DNA of 64,000 nt. Origin: Heterobilharzia americana. Lineage: Eukaryota > Platyhelminthes > Trematoda > Strigeidida > Schistosomatidae. The translations under genes and the position numbers were made by a program. Shown piece after piece: positions 23,250 through 34,780 of this stretch. The notes under the pieces are model-generated. The model had not been told where the DNA came from, ran no database searches, and was given only the letters and a program-made list of their open reading frames with translations. The stretch spans positions 17,910,515-17,974,514 of the forward strand of contig OX104131.1 in NCBI GenBank assembly GCA_944470555.2. Direction: 5' to 3'. Every line of letters begins with the position of its first letter. Within the stretch, counting starts at the first letter, position 1.

Positions 23250-23460
23250 GTCAGTCGTGGTCAGAATGGCTTACTGGTAGCGTAGCTGGCCACAGCATCT
23301 TGTGGGTTGGTCCGAGTTTCAGAAGGAATATCAATTCCTTCGAGGTCAAAGGTATGCCTTGCTGACGAGTGCCAAGAGCCCGAAACGTACGTCGGAGAGA
23401 AGTTCCCGTCAACTGCCTTCATCCAACTAACATCCCTGTCAGTACATCATGATATTGAGT
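23250..23460 (+). repeat. tRNA-derived SINE with family 2 hammerhead-like core
   Basis: TGGCTTACTGGTAGCGTAG (A-box-like) and GTTGGTCCGAGTTTC (B-box-like) precede CCTTG and core CTGACGA (23362-23368). Stem II is GTGC CAAGA GCCC (one mismatch), then GAAA (23382-23385), stem III ACG/CGT and the GTC triplet ending at 23393. Core and GAAA are intact. The sequence after the predicted cut (GGAGAG) does not pair with CCTTG, so stem I is unproven. The sequence differs from the Sm-alpha ribozyme outside the core. Confidence 0.55.
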
Positions 23461-23629
23461 CAACTAGCTTGATGACCAGACTGAAAACTAATAGACATAA
23501 TTCGATCAGTAAATAGGACTCGACAACGTGAAGTTGTTTACCCTTGAGTAACCAATCAATATAAAGTATATAAGTATTAAACTCTTTCCCATACAGTGCT
23601 TAAGTTTTGGTTATACAGAGCACATTCTT

Positions 23630-23800
23630 TTGTCTAGTGCAGGCGCTGATACGGTAGGCTGTGAGACGTCAGACAACTTAGAATACTACTCAGCTGCTTA
23701 AAATGAAGTAGGCAGAGACTCATGTCACGCATGAACCCATTGGCTGCGAGTCAATGCGCAGGTAAAGGCTCCTATGCAAATGCAAACTCACATCATTCAA
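23630..23800 (-). repeat. SINE-like repeat, family 4
   Basis: Reverse-strand sequence shares the AGTAGGCAGAGACTCATGTC and ACCCATTGGCTGCGAGTC blocks, in decayed form, with the repeats near 6.7, 27.6 and 62.1 kb. Confidence 0.4.
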
Positions 23801-23879
23801 TGCCAAAGTTAGAAACTTAACCAATTAGCTTTCAGATCAAATCAATAACATCCAAGAAATATAATTCTATTCACCTGAT

Positions 23880-25312
23880 TTTGAAATGGTGGGGAATATT
23901 TGTAGTGCAAATGGATGGTTTTGGTTGTATTGTGTTCTCTGAGCTGGGTTGTTTAATCGCGGAGCTTTCATCGTCTTCCTAAACGACATCATCAGCACTA
24001 ACTGCAGTATGAAGTGAGCTGTCAATATCTCTCCATCAGTGATTACTAGCCTACCCCGACCAACTGGTTTGTGATTGGTTGTTTCCTTTAATTATTGTGT
24101 CATTGACTGTTTAGGTTTTTTTGTTGACTGTCCTTCTGCTTGACCTCTGACCTTTCTGTCGTTTATCATCTTTCTTATTGGTTGATAAACTGGGTCGATG
24201 TCTATACATCTGTGGATTGCTGACTGACGATCTGAATGCCAAGCTTCTAGGAATTCTCCGATATTCTTTGTATTTCCTCTCTCCATCCAAAATTTCTACA
24301 TTATCGAAATTGAATTCATGTCGATAATTATCCACATGCTTTGAAATGAGTGATGAAATATTGTGACGTTTAGCAGCCAACTGGTGTTCATGTAGACGAA
24401 GGCGAAGAGGGTGACCACTTTGTCCATTGTAGTGCTGATCAAAATTGTTAAATCTGACTTCGTAAGTGATATTCTATTTGTCATCTTTGATCGTTTCATC
24501 TTTTGGTCAGTATAATAGGATTTGGAGGGAATTTGTTGTCTTATGATGCACACCAATTCCAAGTGGTCTCGGTAATCTTCTCAAGATTTCTGATATATTC
24601 TTTATGGACAGTAGGATGACGCGTTTATTGATTTCTGTGGATGACTTTGTAGTTGATAGTGCACGGGATAGGGATCTTCCGATAAAGTTTTGTGGGTAGC
24701 CGTTCTTCTTTAGGATAGATATCAAGTAATTTTCTTTGTTTCCCTGTGCTGTTGCACTGAAGTGTGTTCTTGCTCTTTTGAATACAATCTGCACGGGAAT
24801 AGCTTTGTGCGTTGTTGTCAATATAGTTCAAGATTTGATCAATGCGTATTGTCTTCCTGTACACTTAGGTTTCCAGTTTCTGGCATTTATCCTACTGACT
24901 AAAATATCCAGGAATGATAGTTGGTTGTTCAACTCTTTATCCATTGTGAACTTGATGTCATTTGAAATTTTGTTGGTCAAACTGTAAGTGTTTTCTAAAT
25001 CATTCTTTTTAATGATGACAAAGGGTATCCAAATTTCTGGTCTAATCATAGGTAGAATGATGGCTTCCAACCTCTGCATTTATGCTTCTGCAATTAGTCC
25101 GGATATCGGTGACCCCATTGGAGTTCTTTTCATCTGTTTTTATATCTTACCATTGAATTGGAATTATATTTTCAGGCATAGGTCAATGAGTTCTATCAGA
25201 TGTGAACATTTAAGTTGTTTGCCCTCTGAAAGGCTTGTGACTTCAATGAGCAGAAGGGACATATTTCCTTGGCCAAGTGGAGTTTGATGGATGTGTATAG
25301 TGCTGTGACATC
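23880..25312 (-). mobile_element. Penelope-like element, 5'-truncated
   Basis: Read on the - strand: an RT block MGSPISGLIAEA (about 25120-25085), a degenerate catalytic region ending FVIIKKND, DKELNNQLSFLDILVSR, the thumb-like ISEILRRLPRPLGIGVHHK near 24560, then a GIY-YIG-like region. There the expected YIG reads YNG in FDQHYNGQSGH, followed by LRLHEHQLAAKRHNISSLIS and EILDGERKYKEY. The order RT then GIY-YIG nuclease is diagnostic of Penelope-like elements (Cercyon in schistosomes). Frameshifts and stops split it into at least five frames. A conserved-looking 3' UTR occupies about 23880-24090. Confidence 0.8.
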
Positions 25313-25319
25313 AAATTAT

Positions 25320-25541
25320 TTTTTATTATTAGTCCCTTGGGTTCCTAGTGGAACATAGGGCTTCACTAGCACGTCTCCAGTGACCTCTGTTCTCTGAGAT
25401 CTTTTGAACCTAGTTCCACGACAGCCCAGAAGCTCTCATTTCCTCCTCGCACGACCTCCTCCATGTCACCCTCAGCTGGGACGTCCAACTCTTCGCTTCC
25501 CCTGGGGATTTCCACTCGAGGGCCTGACGCGTGATGTCCCC
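25320..25541 (-). mobile_element. RTE LINE 3'-terminal fragment
   Basis: The last ~220 bp of the RTE element on the - strand (tcccttgggttcctagtgga at its 3' end, ATT repeats before it), directly next to the Penelope-like element. Strongly 5'-truncated. Confidence 0.75.
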
Positions 25542-26124
25542 ACCAAAGGATACCATTAATTCGTCATTTTCTATATTAATATATTCATATCTGATTCAAT
25601 AGTGAAATGGAAAAGAAACGAAATATAAAATGTTATAAATTCCACTGGAACTGATCAAATAACCCATCAGTATGATACAGAATATCTTGACTGTTTTCAA
25701 TGAAGCTCTATAAAACAGCTTACATCAATTCAATGTAGACATAGTTCTTTCCAAATACAATTTTATATCATAATTTAATACAATACCAAAGGTAATTGGT
25801 TGTTTTGTTCCAGACTTAGTAAACAAGTTATCAATGCAGTTTGGGTATCAACATGAAGATATATACTAACTAATCAGAAATGTTTTATAAAGGACCTCAT
25901 TGACACTACTAACAGTTTATTTTGTGATATAACATTAGAACTACTTCAATGTTGATGGTAATTGAAGTTAGTAATCAGAAGAGCATCCTTCAAATGAATG
26001 TTAAGTGTAAAATACAACTACTGATAGTAATGAGTTTTACATCGTCTCTATGACTAAACGTTATTCACCCAACTAATATCAGAATTACTTTACATTGTTA
26101 TATTCTGTTAGTCGATTGGAGGTA

Positions 26125-26250
26125 ATCAACAAGAAATCCTAGATATTCATTCCACGCTTCTTGATACTCGTCAGCAACGTATATCTCTTCAACTTCAACA
26201 GAATTGATGTTCCCTGTCAGATTCGAACCTGAACCATATAACAACTTTCA
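26125..26250 (-). repeat. SINE fragment, hammerhead family 2
   Basis: The - strand carries a B-box-like GTTCGAATCTG, GTTGAAGAGATATACGTTG, core CTGACGA, a GTATCAAGAAGCGT loop region and GGAA in place of GAAA. It is a decayed copy of the family seen at 23.36 kb. Confidence 0.45.
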
Positions 26251-27549
26251 AAGTAACTTATCCTATGGTAAGAACAGTAATAAAATCTCAGAAATATGAA
26301 ATGTGAACAATAAAATTATATCCAAAATGTTATTCAGTCAATGATACTATTTCACTAAGTTACATTTTTTAATAAACAGACTAAAATGAAACATTAGAAA
26401 TACCGTTGTTGTTTAATGAAAAACCTTAAACTGATTCTGTCAGTCTTCTTCGTCAATACAAACTATCATAATGTCTAAAAACAATGGAAACTCATAGACA
26501 CAGAAATACTGTAGGCAACAGATTTAGTATGAAGATGAAGTTTGTTCTACCTTTTCTTTGTTGCGTCTAGAACATCTGATCAAAGTTGAATGTATACTTG
26601 CATAAAACATGAGACTAGAATTTCAGTTACTATTGATGATTAGCATATGACTGGTGTTCTTGTTCGTAAATGATGATGTGTTTATGCAAATCTTAATTCT
26701 CAAAACACTGTAATCATTTTCTCTGAGTCATATTGTATCTTCTGTCCTAGAAGAAAAGTTCTATCATAGTGAATAATTTGAGTAGTTAGCTTTGGCTAGC
26801 TAAATCACAATGATCTAAGACATCAGACATCGTTTGGAGCCAAACTCATTAATGATTCACTTGAATGAATTCAGCTCATATCTCAGTGGAGGTAATTTCT
26901 GATAACTCATGTTGTTCAGTAACCCCTTTCGTCAATTCATTATGTTTATGCATCAGAGAAAAAAACTTTGGATATTACATGGTGAGCTCCAATGGGAAGT
27001 CTGTTGGAAAGTTGAAAAATTACTCAACTGTAAGAATTTTCAATGTGGGTCATGCAGTTTGTAAATCATCAAAGACTAGAACGCAGAGTTTCGAAAAAAA
27101 AAAAAAACAACAACAATTGTACCTCACTCTTCGATTATATTAACGTTAAAGTGGTTTATATTCTAACTAACTGAAAAAATCTCATGATAATCCAGTTGTA
27201 TATAAACAGGGAAACCCACTTACTGGCATCTTCTACATCATCATCATCATCATCATATTAACTAGTAAAGATGGTGAACACTAGGAATTTAATCAACCAA
27301 TGGACTTTATGTGCTAATGAAATAAAATGGCTGTAGACTGGAACAGACTAGGCCAGACAAACAGCTCTAATGTCATTTTCATATTTTCCAAAAGATTATC
27401 ATTTGGGAAGACAAGTGAAATAGTAATCACCGTAACAATCGAAGCATAAGTGATAAAACAATCCCCTTTGAATGAATTGTTTGCAGGCTTTTTAGTTAAC
27501 TGTAGTAATCGAAATTGAAATCCGATCAGCACCCAAATGGACGTTTGTA

Positions 27550-27690
27550 CTGTAAGCTTATTGTATGAAGGCTAGTGACACTGCTAGCCTACCTAGACTG
27601 AAGTAGGTGGAGTGAGGTTCATGCTCATCACTCATCAGTTGGAAGTCGTGTGCCTAGACCAATGAGTCATAGCTTTACAATTGACTGTTA
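27550..27690 (-). repeat. SINE-like repeat, family 4
   Basis: AAGTAGGTGGAGTGAGGTTCA here is the reverse of the CCACTCCACCTACTT block of the 62.1 kb copy. A decayed copy. Confidence 0.4.
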
Positions 27691-28079
27691 AGAGGTGATT
27701 GATACACAAGAAAACGCTTGGAGATACCTAGTACCGTCATGTGGTTCTCAGAAGATTAAGTCATATATTTACAGTTTATGTAGCTTACTATCTGGTGTCT
27801 TCTGTTCAGGTTACCTGAAAAGGTTTTGGCAATATTCACGAACTATCACTTATTTATTCCCACTAGCCATAAGCGGTTACCGACTTCAATATCATTCCCT
27901 TCTCATCTTCTTCTCTTCCTTACAGCAGTTGTGAAGTAACACAACTTAATGTAATGCACTTCTGTGTACGGTTCTACTTTGAATATCTACCCTTCTATAT
28001 GAACTATAGGAATAACACCTATCGTGGTATATTCACAGTAATCTAAGAGACAGGAACTAACCATATGATTGAAAACGAT

Positions 28080-29745
28080 ATGGAAAAGCAGAAGCTATGG
28101 CTGAATATTTTGCTGAGATCTGTGCACAAGAACGTTCTGTGGAGACAAATTCTATAGTAGAAGCATTGACGTAGAACAGAATAAACTCTGTGAAAATCAA
28201 CCGCAGTGATGTATTCAAGACATTAAGTACTCTGAATATCGAAAAATCAATGGGACCGGATTAGTTACACCCAAGAGTTCTCAGACACCTTGGAGTCTAT
28301 GTAGCTGGCCTACTGACTAATATATTTAGACTGTCTCTCAGTGAAGGCACACTCCTCTATGACTGGAAACAACTCTATGGTTACACCTATTTACAGGACA
28401 TTCTAGACAGTAACCATCAAATTACAGACCGATAATTTTGACTGTTGTAGAAATCCTAAAAAGAGTTATCAAGAAGGCCATTACAGTTCACCTAGAGATC
28501 AACACTCTGTTGTCTAGCTCGCAACATGCCTTTTGCAGAAGTTTCTCTTGCCTGATGAACCTTCTCACAGTCAGAGAAAATTGGGTTAAGTCTAAGGATA
28601 TTAGGTTACCTGTAGATGCCATTTTCATAGATTTTAGTAAAGCGTTCCAGGTTTGAAAGTTTCGGGATCAGCGGGAATCTACTTACATGGATCAGAGAGT
28701 TCCTTGTTGGTAAGAACCAGTTCTCGACTCTCCTCTTTGAAGTCTGTTGAGAGTGGAGTGCCACAATGTATAGTCCTCGGTTCCCTGATATTTCTTCTAC
28801 ACATAAACGAGCTGCTGAATATCGCGAAATCTCCAGTGGTTCTCTACGCTGACGATGTAAAAGAAACTTCGCAAGAAATTACGGACGACGAGAGTGTATG
28901 CACACGTCAGATAGACCTAAACAGCTTGTTTTCCTCGTCAGAGAAATGGCTGATACCTACCAACGCAGGTAAATGTATGAACATTTACATGGACCACATA
29001 GACGGCAACACCCACGATATTAGTGGAACTCCTCTACTCTCAGCACTGACCAATAATGATTTAGGAGTCACAGTGGGTTATGATGGGGAAATCACGGTGC
29101 ATTGTCGATCGGTCGCAGCTCAGAGTTTAAGGGCACTTTGGGCATTACGCAGAATGTTTACAAAAGTAAGTGGCGATATGTCTACCATCTTATGTACATA
29201 CCTAGTTCGATCTAAACTAAAAAAATTATGCAGGAAGTAAATCCTTCTCCAAAAGGTGACTTAGACCTTTTGGAAAGAGTTCAGTGGGCAGCCACCCGTA
29301 TAATTCCTGATCTACGAAGATCGACTTAAGGAGCTGAACCTCTCATCTTTACCCTAATCTCAGACACAAGGGAGATTTAATCATGCTATACACGATTCTA
29401 ACACATTCATTTGGGCCTGATCTCTCTTCTCTTTTCTTTCCCATTAGGTCGGGATACCTCAGAGGACATAGCAGGAGAATACAGAAGCAAATAATGAGCA
29501 TAGTCTTCACAGAGTACTGGTTTTCGCGTCAAGTAATCAACTTCTGGGACCGAGTCCCAAAAGAAGTGGTATCCGCATCATCAACTGACTCGTTTAAAAG
29601 GGAATTGGATCAGCACAGAAATCTACTGGAAAGAGTTATAGCCCTCAGTCATCAAACAACAAGCCTGAATCTAAATGGTTCATTCTTTCACGTGAGTGAA
29701 AGGGATCCTGATAGGTTCTGCCTGAAAATCGAAGTACTTTAAGAC
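28080..29745 (+). pseudogene. CR1/jockey-type LINE reverse transcriptase remnant
   Basis: Three + strand frames read in order. First comes a fragment with KAEAMAEYFAEICAQ near 28090. Next is RT motif A as DAIFIDFSKAFQV (28617-28655). After a frameshift come SGVPQCIVLGSLIFLLHIN (about 28750-28810) and the catalytic VVLYADDVKETS (about 28837-28872). After a further break, the C-terminal YWFSRQVINFWDRVPKEVV block appears (about 29515-29571), typical of CR1/jockey ORF2 ends. No endonuclease was recognised. Stops and frameshifts make it inactive. SR1/Perere-type CR1 elements are the likely relatives. Confidence 0.75.
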
Positions 29746-30604
29746 CCTTATCAATTCAGATATCTTCAGTATACTTTCTTTGCCTACGGAATGCAGCTTC
29801 AGACACACTAATGATACTACTCATATTGTTATTTGCCATTCATCTTACTGGTCATCGTTCTACTGAGCATTGAGACAACTATAAGTACACTTGTAACTCA
29901 TTCGAAATCTTACTCATTCACCTTCCAGTTTCTTTGTCCACCTCTACGGTTTGTTAGTTACCTTTTATTACTAAATGTGTGTACATCCTGTGTACTCGGT
30001 TAGTCGTCAGCTCACCTTTTTATCTTCCTCTTCTCCTCTCTAGATTCTCATGACCACCACTAAACTCACACTGCTCTACGTGCCCCTTGCAACAATGTAC
30101 CTGTCTACTGGCTAGACGAAGACGTATCAACAGCTGGTCATTACACACTTACTTTACTAACTCAGCAAGTTAATTCAGCTGATGACAAGAAGATAGTTGT
30201 TGTTGGTTATTCAGACACCCTGAAAGTCTTTCATAAAGTTAATTGTCATCAATTATTGATGAAATTAGGAACCAGCTTTGATCTAGTTGTAATTTCAACT
30301 CACCATTCTTCAGAAAGAAGTATTATTGACCAATCAACCCTCTTTAAGCCAGTATCATGAATATTTTCAGTTGTTTTTACATAAAACAATCAAACAAAGA
30401 AACGATAGTGAACTGTCACATACTAACTGGATAGGATTAGTAGTGAGAGCGTTGAAAAACTATTTGAAATTCATTACCAACCAATGCACAGAAAAGTTGT
30501 TATGACGCAATTTATTAGATGCTACCAATAATATTTGACCTGGATGAAGTGATTCCACTGCTAGCCATCAAGTAGACTACAATATAATGAGTAATCAGAC
30601 AGTG
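29746..30604. other. No gene recognised
   Basis: The first part may be the LINE 3' UTR. The rest is AT-rich with no motif. Confidence 0.4.
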
Positions 30605-30895
30605 TAGAAACATCAGCATAGGAACCCAGATGACAACAGTGGTCGAGTAACTCGACCTAGCATAGCAACGGGGAATTACAAGTATCAGTAAACGACAACT
30701 GATACCCGTTTCATAAGTGGTGACTCTCGTCTCCCAGTGGCCGAACAGACAACGCTTTGATATTTGAAGTGATATGTACTGGATTAAAGTTTCATTGAGA
30801 ACAAAACTTACTGTGGTGCAAGTTCATCCAGTGGACAAGTCCTGAATAAGACGAAACGCGTATCCTGGATTCCACTACTAGCCACTAAGCAATCT
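30605..30895 (+). repeat. Sm-alpha-like SINE with dead hammerhead
   Basis: Nearly full-length copy. The leader shares GCATAGCAACGGGGAATTAC with the 22.4 kb copy. The A-box-like AGTGGCCGAACAGACAACGC (30736-30755) shows the tRNA origin. The 3' hammerhead keeps TTCATCCAG and ATCCTGGATTCCACT (stem I) and GACGAAACGCG, but its core reads TGGACAA, so it cannot cleave. Confidence 0.65.
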
Positions 30896-31194
30896 ACATT
30901 ACGATGATTCCTAATAAGTTGACCGGTTTTGATCATATAATCTGACACTGCACTAAGGATACTTCTAAGTGTTTTGTTTCTTGACAACTGACAACCTTAG
31001 AACTTTATAGAGCGTACATCTGTTCAGGTCAGTAGAGTGTGAAACCCTTACGATGTGAACCAAAGAATGTTGAAATGAGGCAAACATCTGTTAGACAGGT
31101 GGCAGAGAAAGTCAATAACAGATAACATAAGAGCTCGGTAATGTTTATTATAATAAGATGGCAGCAAAGTTACGATCCTGTATGATATGTCCAT

Positions 31195-32140
31195 AGGGAA
31201 TCCGAAACCCGCTGTTTCCTTCTCTCAACGTAGGTTCGCCTTTGCTGCTTTACACAGTATTTAATACCATGGTATCCGGTAGATTTGTTTGGCCAGACGT
31301 TAGTACGAATATGGATTCAGTGCCAACGTTCCAAGGTAGATCGATATAACGCTACACCACTTGCAACTTTCATCAAACCAGATTCACAGTTTTCTCTTGT
31401 TCACCTGGATATGATTAATCTATTCACACCCTCTACTGGTTATTCTTATCTACTGACATGTGTCACTAGATTCGTTCACTAGCAGGAGACAATCCCAATA
31501 TCAGTAATTCCAGATTTCGTTGAAAGATGAGTTCCAAAGTTTGAATACCCTTCTACCTTGACAATCTATCCAAGGCGACAATTTGAATACACTGCCTTCT
31601 AGAAGTTGTTGGGATACAAATGCATCCGAACCACTGAGTATTACCCAATTTCTTCTGGTCCACTGGAGCGCTTTCATGGTCCTGTTATGGTCTGTCTAAT
31701 GACATTCGACAGCGTGAAATGAACCGAATATCTGCCACTAGGCAGTTCTTCTCAGCATCCACTCAACCCTAAATATGGACATATTTCCCTGTAGCGTTGG
31801 TTTACGGAAGCACACTGCGTTTTCCCGGAGAACTAGTTGCTCTGGGATATAGCCAGCCAATTTCTACCGGTATGTGTGGCTATACTCACAATCTTAAACT
31901 TCAAATGCATTGTATTCAACCACTATCCCTCTGGACAAGGGGTAGACGATAACACCTCAATAGAAGGCTTCAAGACTGCACGGACTTCTTAATGTATAGT
32001 GATCCTATTCAAAAAACATCACAAGCTTCCTGTGAAGGACCCTTCGAGGTTATCATAAGACAAGAGAAATTCCACATCATCTGTAGATCGGAACGACAAG
32101 ATACTATGAGTGTCGACCGCCTGAAGGGGACAGGTTGACG
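31195..32140 (+). pseudogene. Ty3/gypsy integrase remnant
   Basis: Readable in several frames on the + strand: SFSQRRFAFAALHS, WIQCQRSKVDRYNATPL, SLVHLDMINLFTPSTGYSYL (integrase core start) and, at the end, TMSVDRLKG near 32102-32128. The order and the final VDRLK match the C-terminal half of the pol at 43-46 kb. At least five frame breaks are present. RT and protease are absent. An old, dead relative of the CsRn1-type element. Confidence 0.7.
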
Positions 32141-33780
32141 ACTATCCAACCCTTCCTCTTTTTAATAACAGCAGCATAACCTATATTTCAAAATGGGGAC
32201 ACTCTTACTCAGAGTGATTATAAGTCTCCTATTAAAGGCATCACTCATAGTAGTGACACCGTGTTCACTGGTCCGGACGGTTAACAGACGTCATAACTTA
32301 TTTCTGTGAGAATCAAATACTCGAAAAATTTCCTTTTAACCTACATGTCCGGTTAAAGTTCACGAACAACTTGGAGCCTGTTGTTCTTACTACTGTTTTG
32401 TCAATCACTTTAAATTTGTGTGCGTTTTACGGATTTACCTTAATTCTTTGCTGATACTATGCTTTTCTCATTACCTACCATTCGAAAAACGAAATGTTGG
32501 ATACAAGTTAAATGTGAATCCTACCAGCTTGATCGTTGTTCTATTTCCTGTACTGATCGCCTGCTGTACACTTACTCCTATAGCACAAGGTTCACTAAGG
32601 AAATATAGATGGAGGCTTCAAGTCATCTACCATTACTAAGTAAATGGTTGCCTTTAGGTGCTAAATTTTGTTTTGATGTAGGTCTTGTTATTCTACTTAG
32701 TCTTTAAATAAATCAATATTAACTGAATACTCCCCTTTGGGGTCAGCAGGTGCCCATAGGGATTCATCCTACATGGTTACCATTTTACGACTGGTCATGT
32801 GTTAGGTAGTAGTTACACAACCTGTCTCTCACAGTTTCTCTGTGAGATAACAATTATCATAAATTCAACATCCAAGTAACATCTAACAACTTCAGTTTTC
32901 AGTTGGCTTCTCACTGAAGAAGAAACAAAGCGCACACAGAAACCCTGTGCCGCTTCGTGCAATAAGCATTGGGCCACGCCTGTTGTATGAGAGGTACCGA
33001 CTGGCTGCCCAAATCTCGGTACATGAAGCGTTGTTTGAACCCGTGACTAAGTGGTTGAAAATCAACTCCCTAAACCGATAAACTGCAGCTCCGCATTCGG
33101 TCCCCCTTAATATTTAAACAAATATCACATGCAACTGTAATTTAAATATAGAGTATGTCCGACCAAATCAATTTTAATCCAGAATAAATAATCAGAACGG
33201 CTACTGTACTAGTATTTCTACACATGAAAAAACTCCAACCATAAGTGGAGGATAGAACAATCGCATAGATGATAAAAAGTTTTATGGACGTTACCTGTAC
33301 GGATTTTGTCAATGCTTTGTTGGGTTACGAAGTTCTAAGATTGCTGGCAGTCTGCTTATGTGAACCGGCGACTTCCTTGTTGATAGAGGAAACAGTAAAA
33401 CCACTTTCGGAAATCCATATGTACTAGGTTGTCTCAAGGCATATTCATAAATTTAATGTTATGTCTTCCGTAAATAAATGAGTCACTCGGTCTTATGCAA
33501 TTTTTGGTGGTTCAGAACAATGATGGTGTCAAAAATCGCACACAATTTAATTGGACAGCAAACTAGTACAGAACCTTTTAACGAATTTTCACCTGTCAAG
33601 AGATAATTAATGCTGGTCAATATGGATAAGTTAGCGGATATGGATTTACGACATATAAGTATTAATAGGAGCATGACACCGGTTTAAACCTACCACCTTC
33701 ATTTAAAACCTACATTGACTTAGGAGCAAGAGACGGCCAAAAAATGAAGATCACAGCCTACCGTCGTTTAGTTTCATTCC
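32141..33780. other. Probable decayed LTR/repeat debris, no gene
   Basis: It follows the gypsy remnant and may include its 3' LTR, but no second LTR copy was found to prove this. A tRNA-like reverse stretch (tgtttgaacccgtgactaagtg, near 33030) suggests a SINE. Nothing else was recognised. Confidence 0.35.
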
Positions 33781-34780
33781 ACGGTTTTAGGGTATCAAGT
33801 AGTACTTAAAGCTGCCATCAAGATCACCAGTAACATTTTTGGTGAGTGAAGTAAGGCAAGGTACATTCCTAGGTCCTTTGCTATTTACCCTATGCATAAG
33901 TGAATTATAAAGTGCCATACAATCTCCTATAATCCTCTGTGCTGACAATTTAAGTCGCTGGTTATGGCCAAGGATGAAAATGATGTACATCATCTTCAGA
34001 TAGACCTTAACAGTTTGACAACCTGATCAAAGAAACAGTCAGTTTCTATCAATGTAAATGAGTGCGTAGCCATACACATAAGGCGCACTGACAGCAGCTA
34101 TTACGAAATTGATGGAATTCCTCTAGTCTCAAGACTGACATATAGCGGTCCACCAAATAGGATCTGAAGACAACAGACCACTGTCGATAAGCCACAGTTC
34201 GGAGTTTCAAGACATTTTAGGGGATCCACAGAACTTTCAAAGGAAATATATTCGCCCCCTTAAACACGCCCTTAGGTATGTGTGAACCGGGAAACTTCTC
34301 ACAGGTGAAAAGCCATTATTTGTAAGGTGATTCAAATTCTCTACAGAGAATTTAGAAGATAGCCAGTCGTATAATTCCAACGATGGCTGGCCTGATTTAC
34401 GAAGAACGAATTCAGAAACCTAGCTTCTTCTCTTTGCCACATCATAAACAATCACTATACTTAATTATACTTTACTGTGCAAATACATTATCTATCATCT
34501 ATTTTCTTTCCCAACGGATTTGACCACCTCAAGGGAAATGGTAGAGCAGTGCAAGAGTCAGAAATGAAAGTTGTTGTTGTTGGAAGCTGATTTTTAGGTT
34601 GAATAATGAACTCTTGGAAAAGACTGTCAGAAGAATTGTTGTCTGTGTCAACTGACTCACTCAAGAGACAACTCGGCAGGTCAAGTGATTTATTGGAAAA
34701 GGATTGACTTCATTTGATAACCTTCGTTTCTCGAATCAGAAAGCTGGGTCTGAATAGTTGTTCACAGTTTTCATCACCTC
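33781..34780 (+). pseudogene. CR1/jockey-type LINE remnant, strongly decayed
   Basis: + strand pieces: VRQGTFLGPLLFTLCISEL (about 33860-33905), then a CADN block where YADD is expected (about 33940), and a C-terminal segment ELLSVSTDSLKRQLGRSSDL near 34640-34700. The same domain order as the remnant at 28-29.7 kb but much more decayed. Confidence 0.6.

Larger units (their letters stand above)
25542..28079. other. AT-rich spacer with SINE relics
   Basis: No gene recognised. It contains the two SINE relics listed below, an ATC repeat at about 27237-27256 and an A-run near 27097. The ~90-residue frame at 26865-27143 shows no motif. Confidence 0.45.

Noticed and set aside
30170..30205. CTGATGA followed by CAAGAAGATAG as a hammerhead
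   Set aside because: No GAAA in the right place and no pairing for stems I or II.
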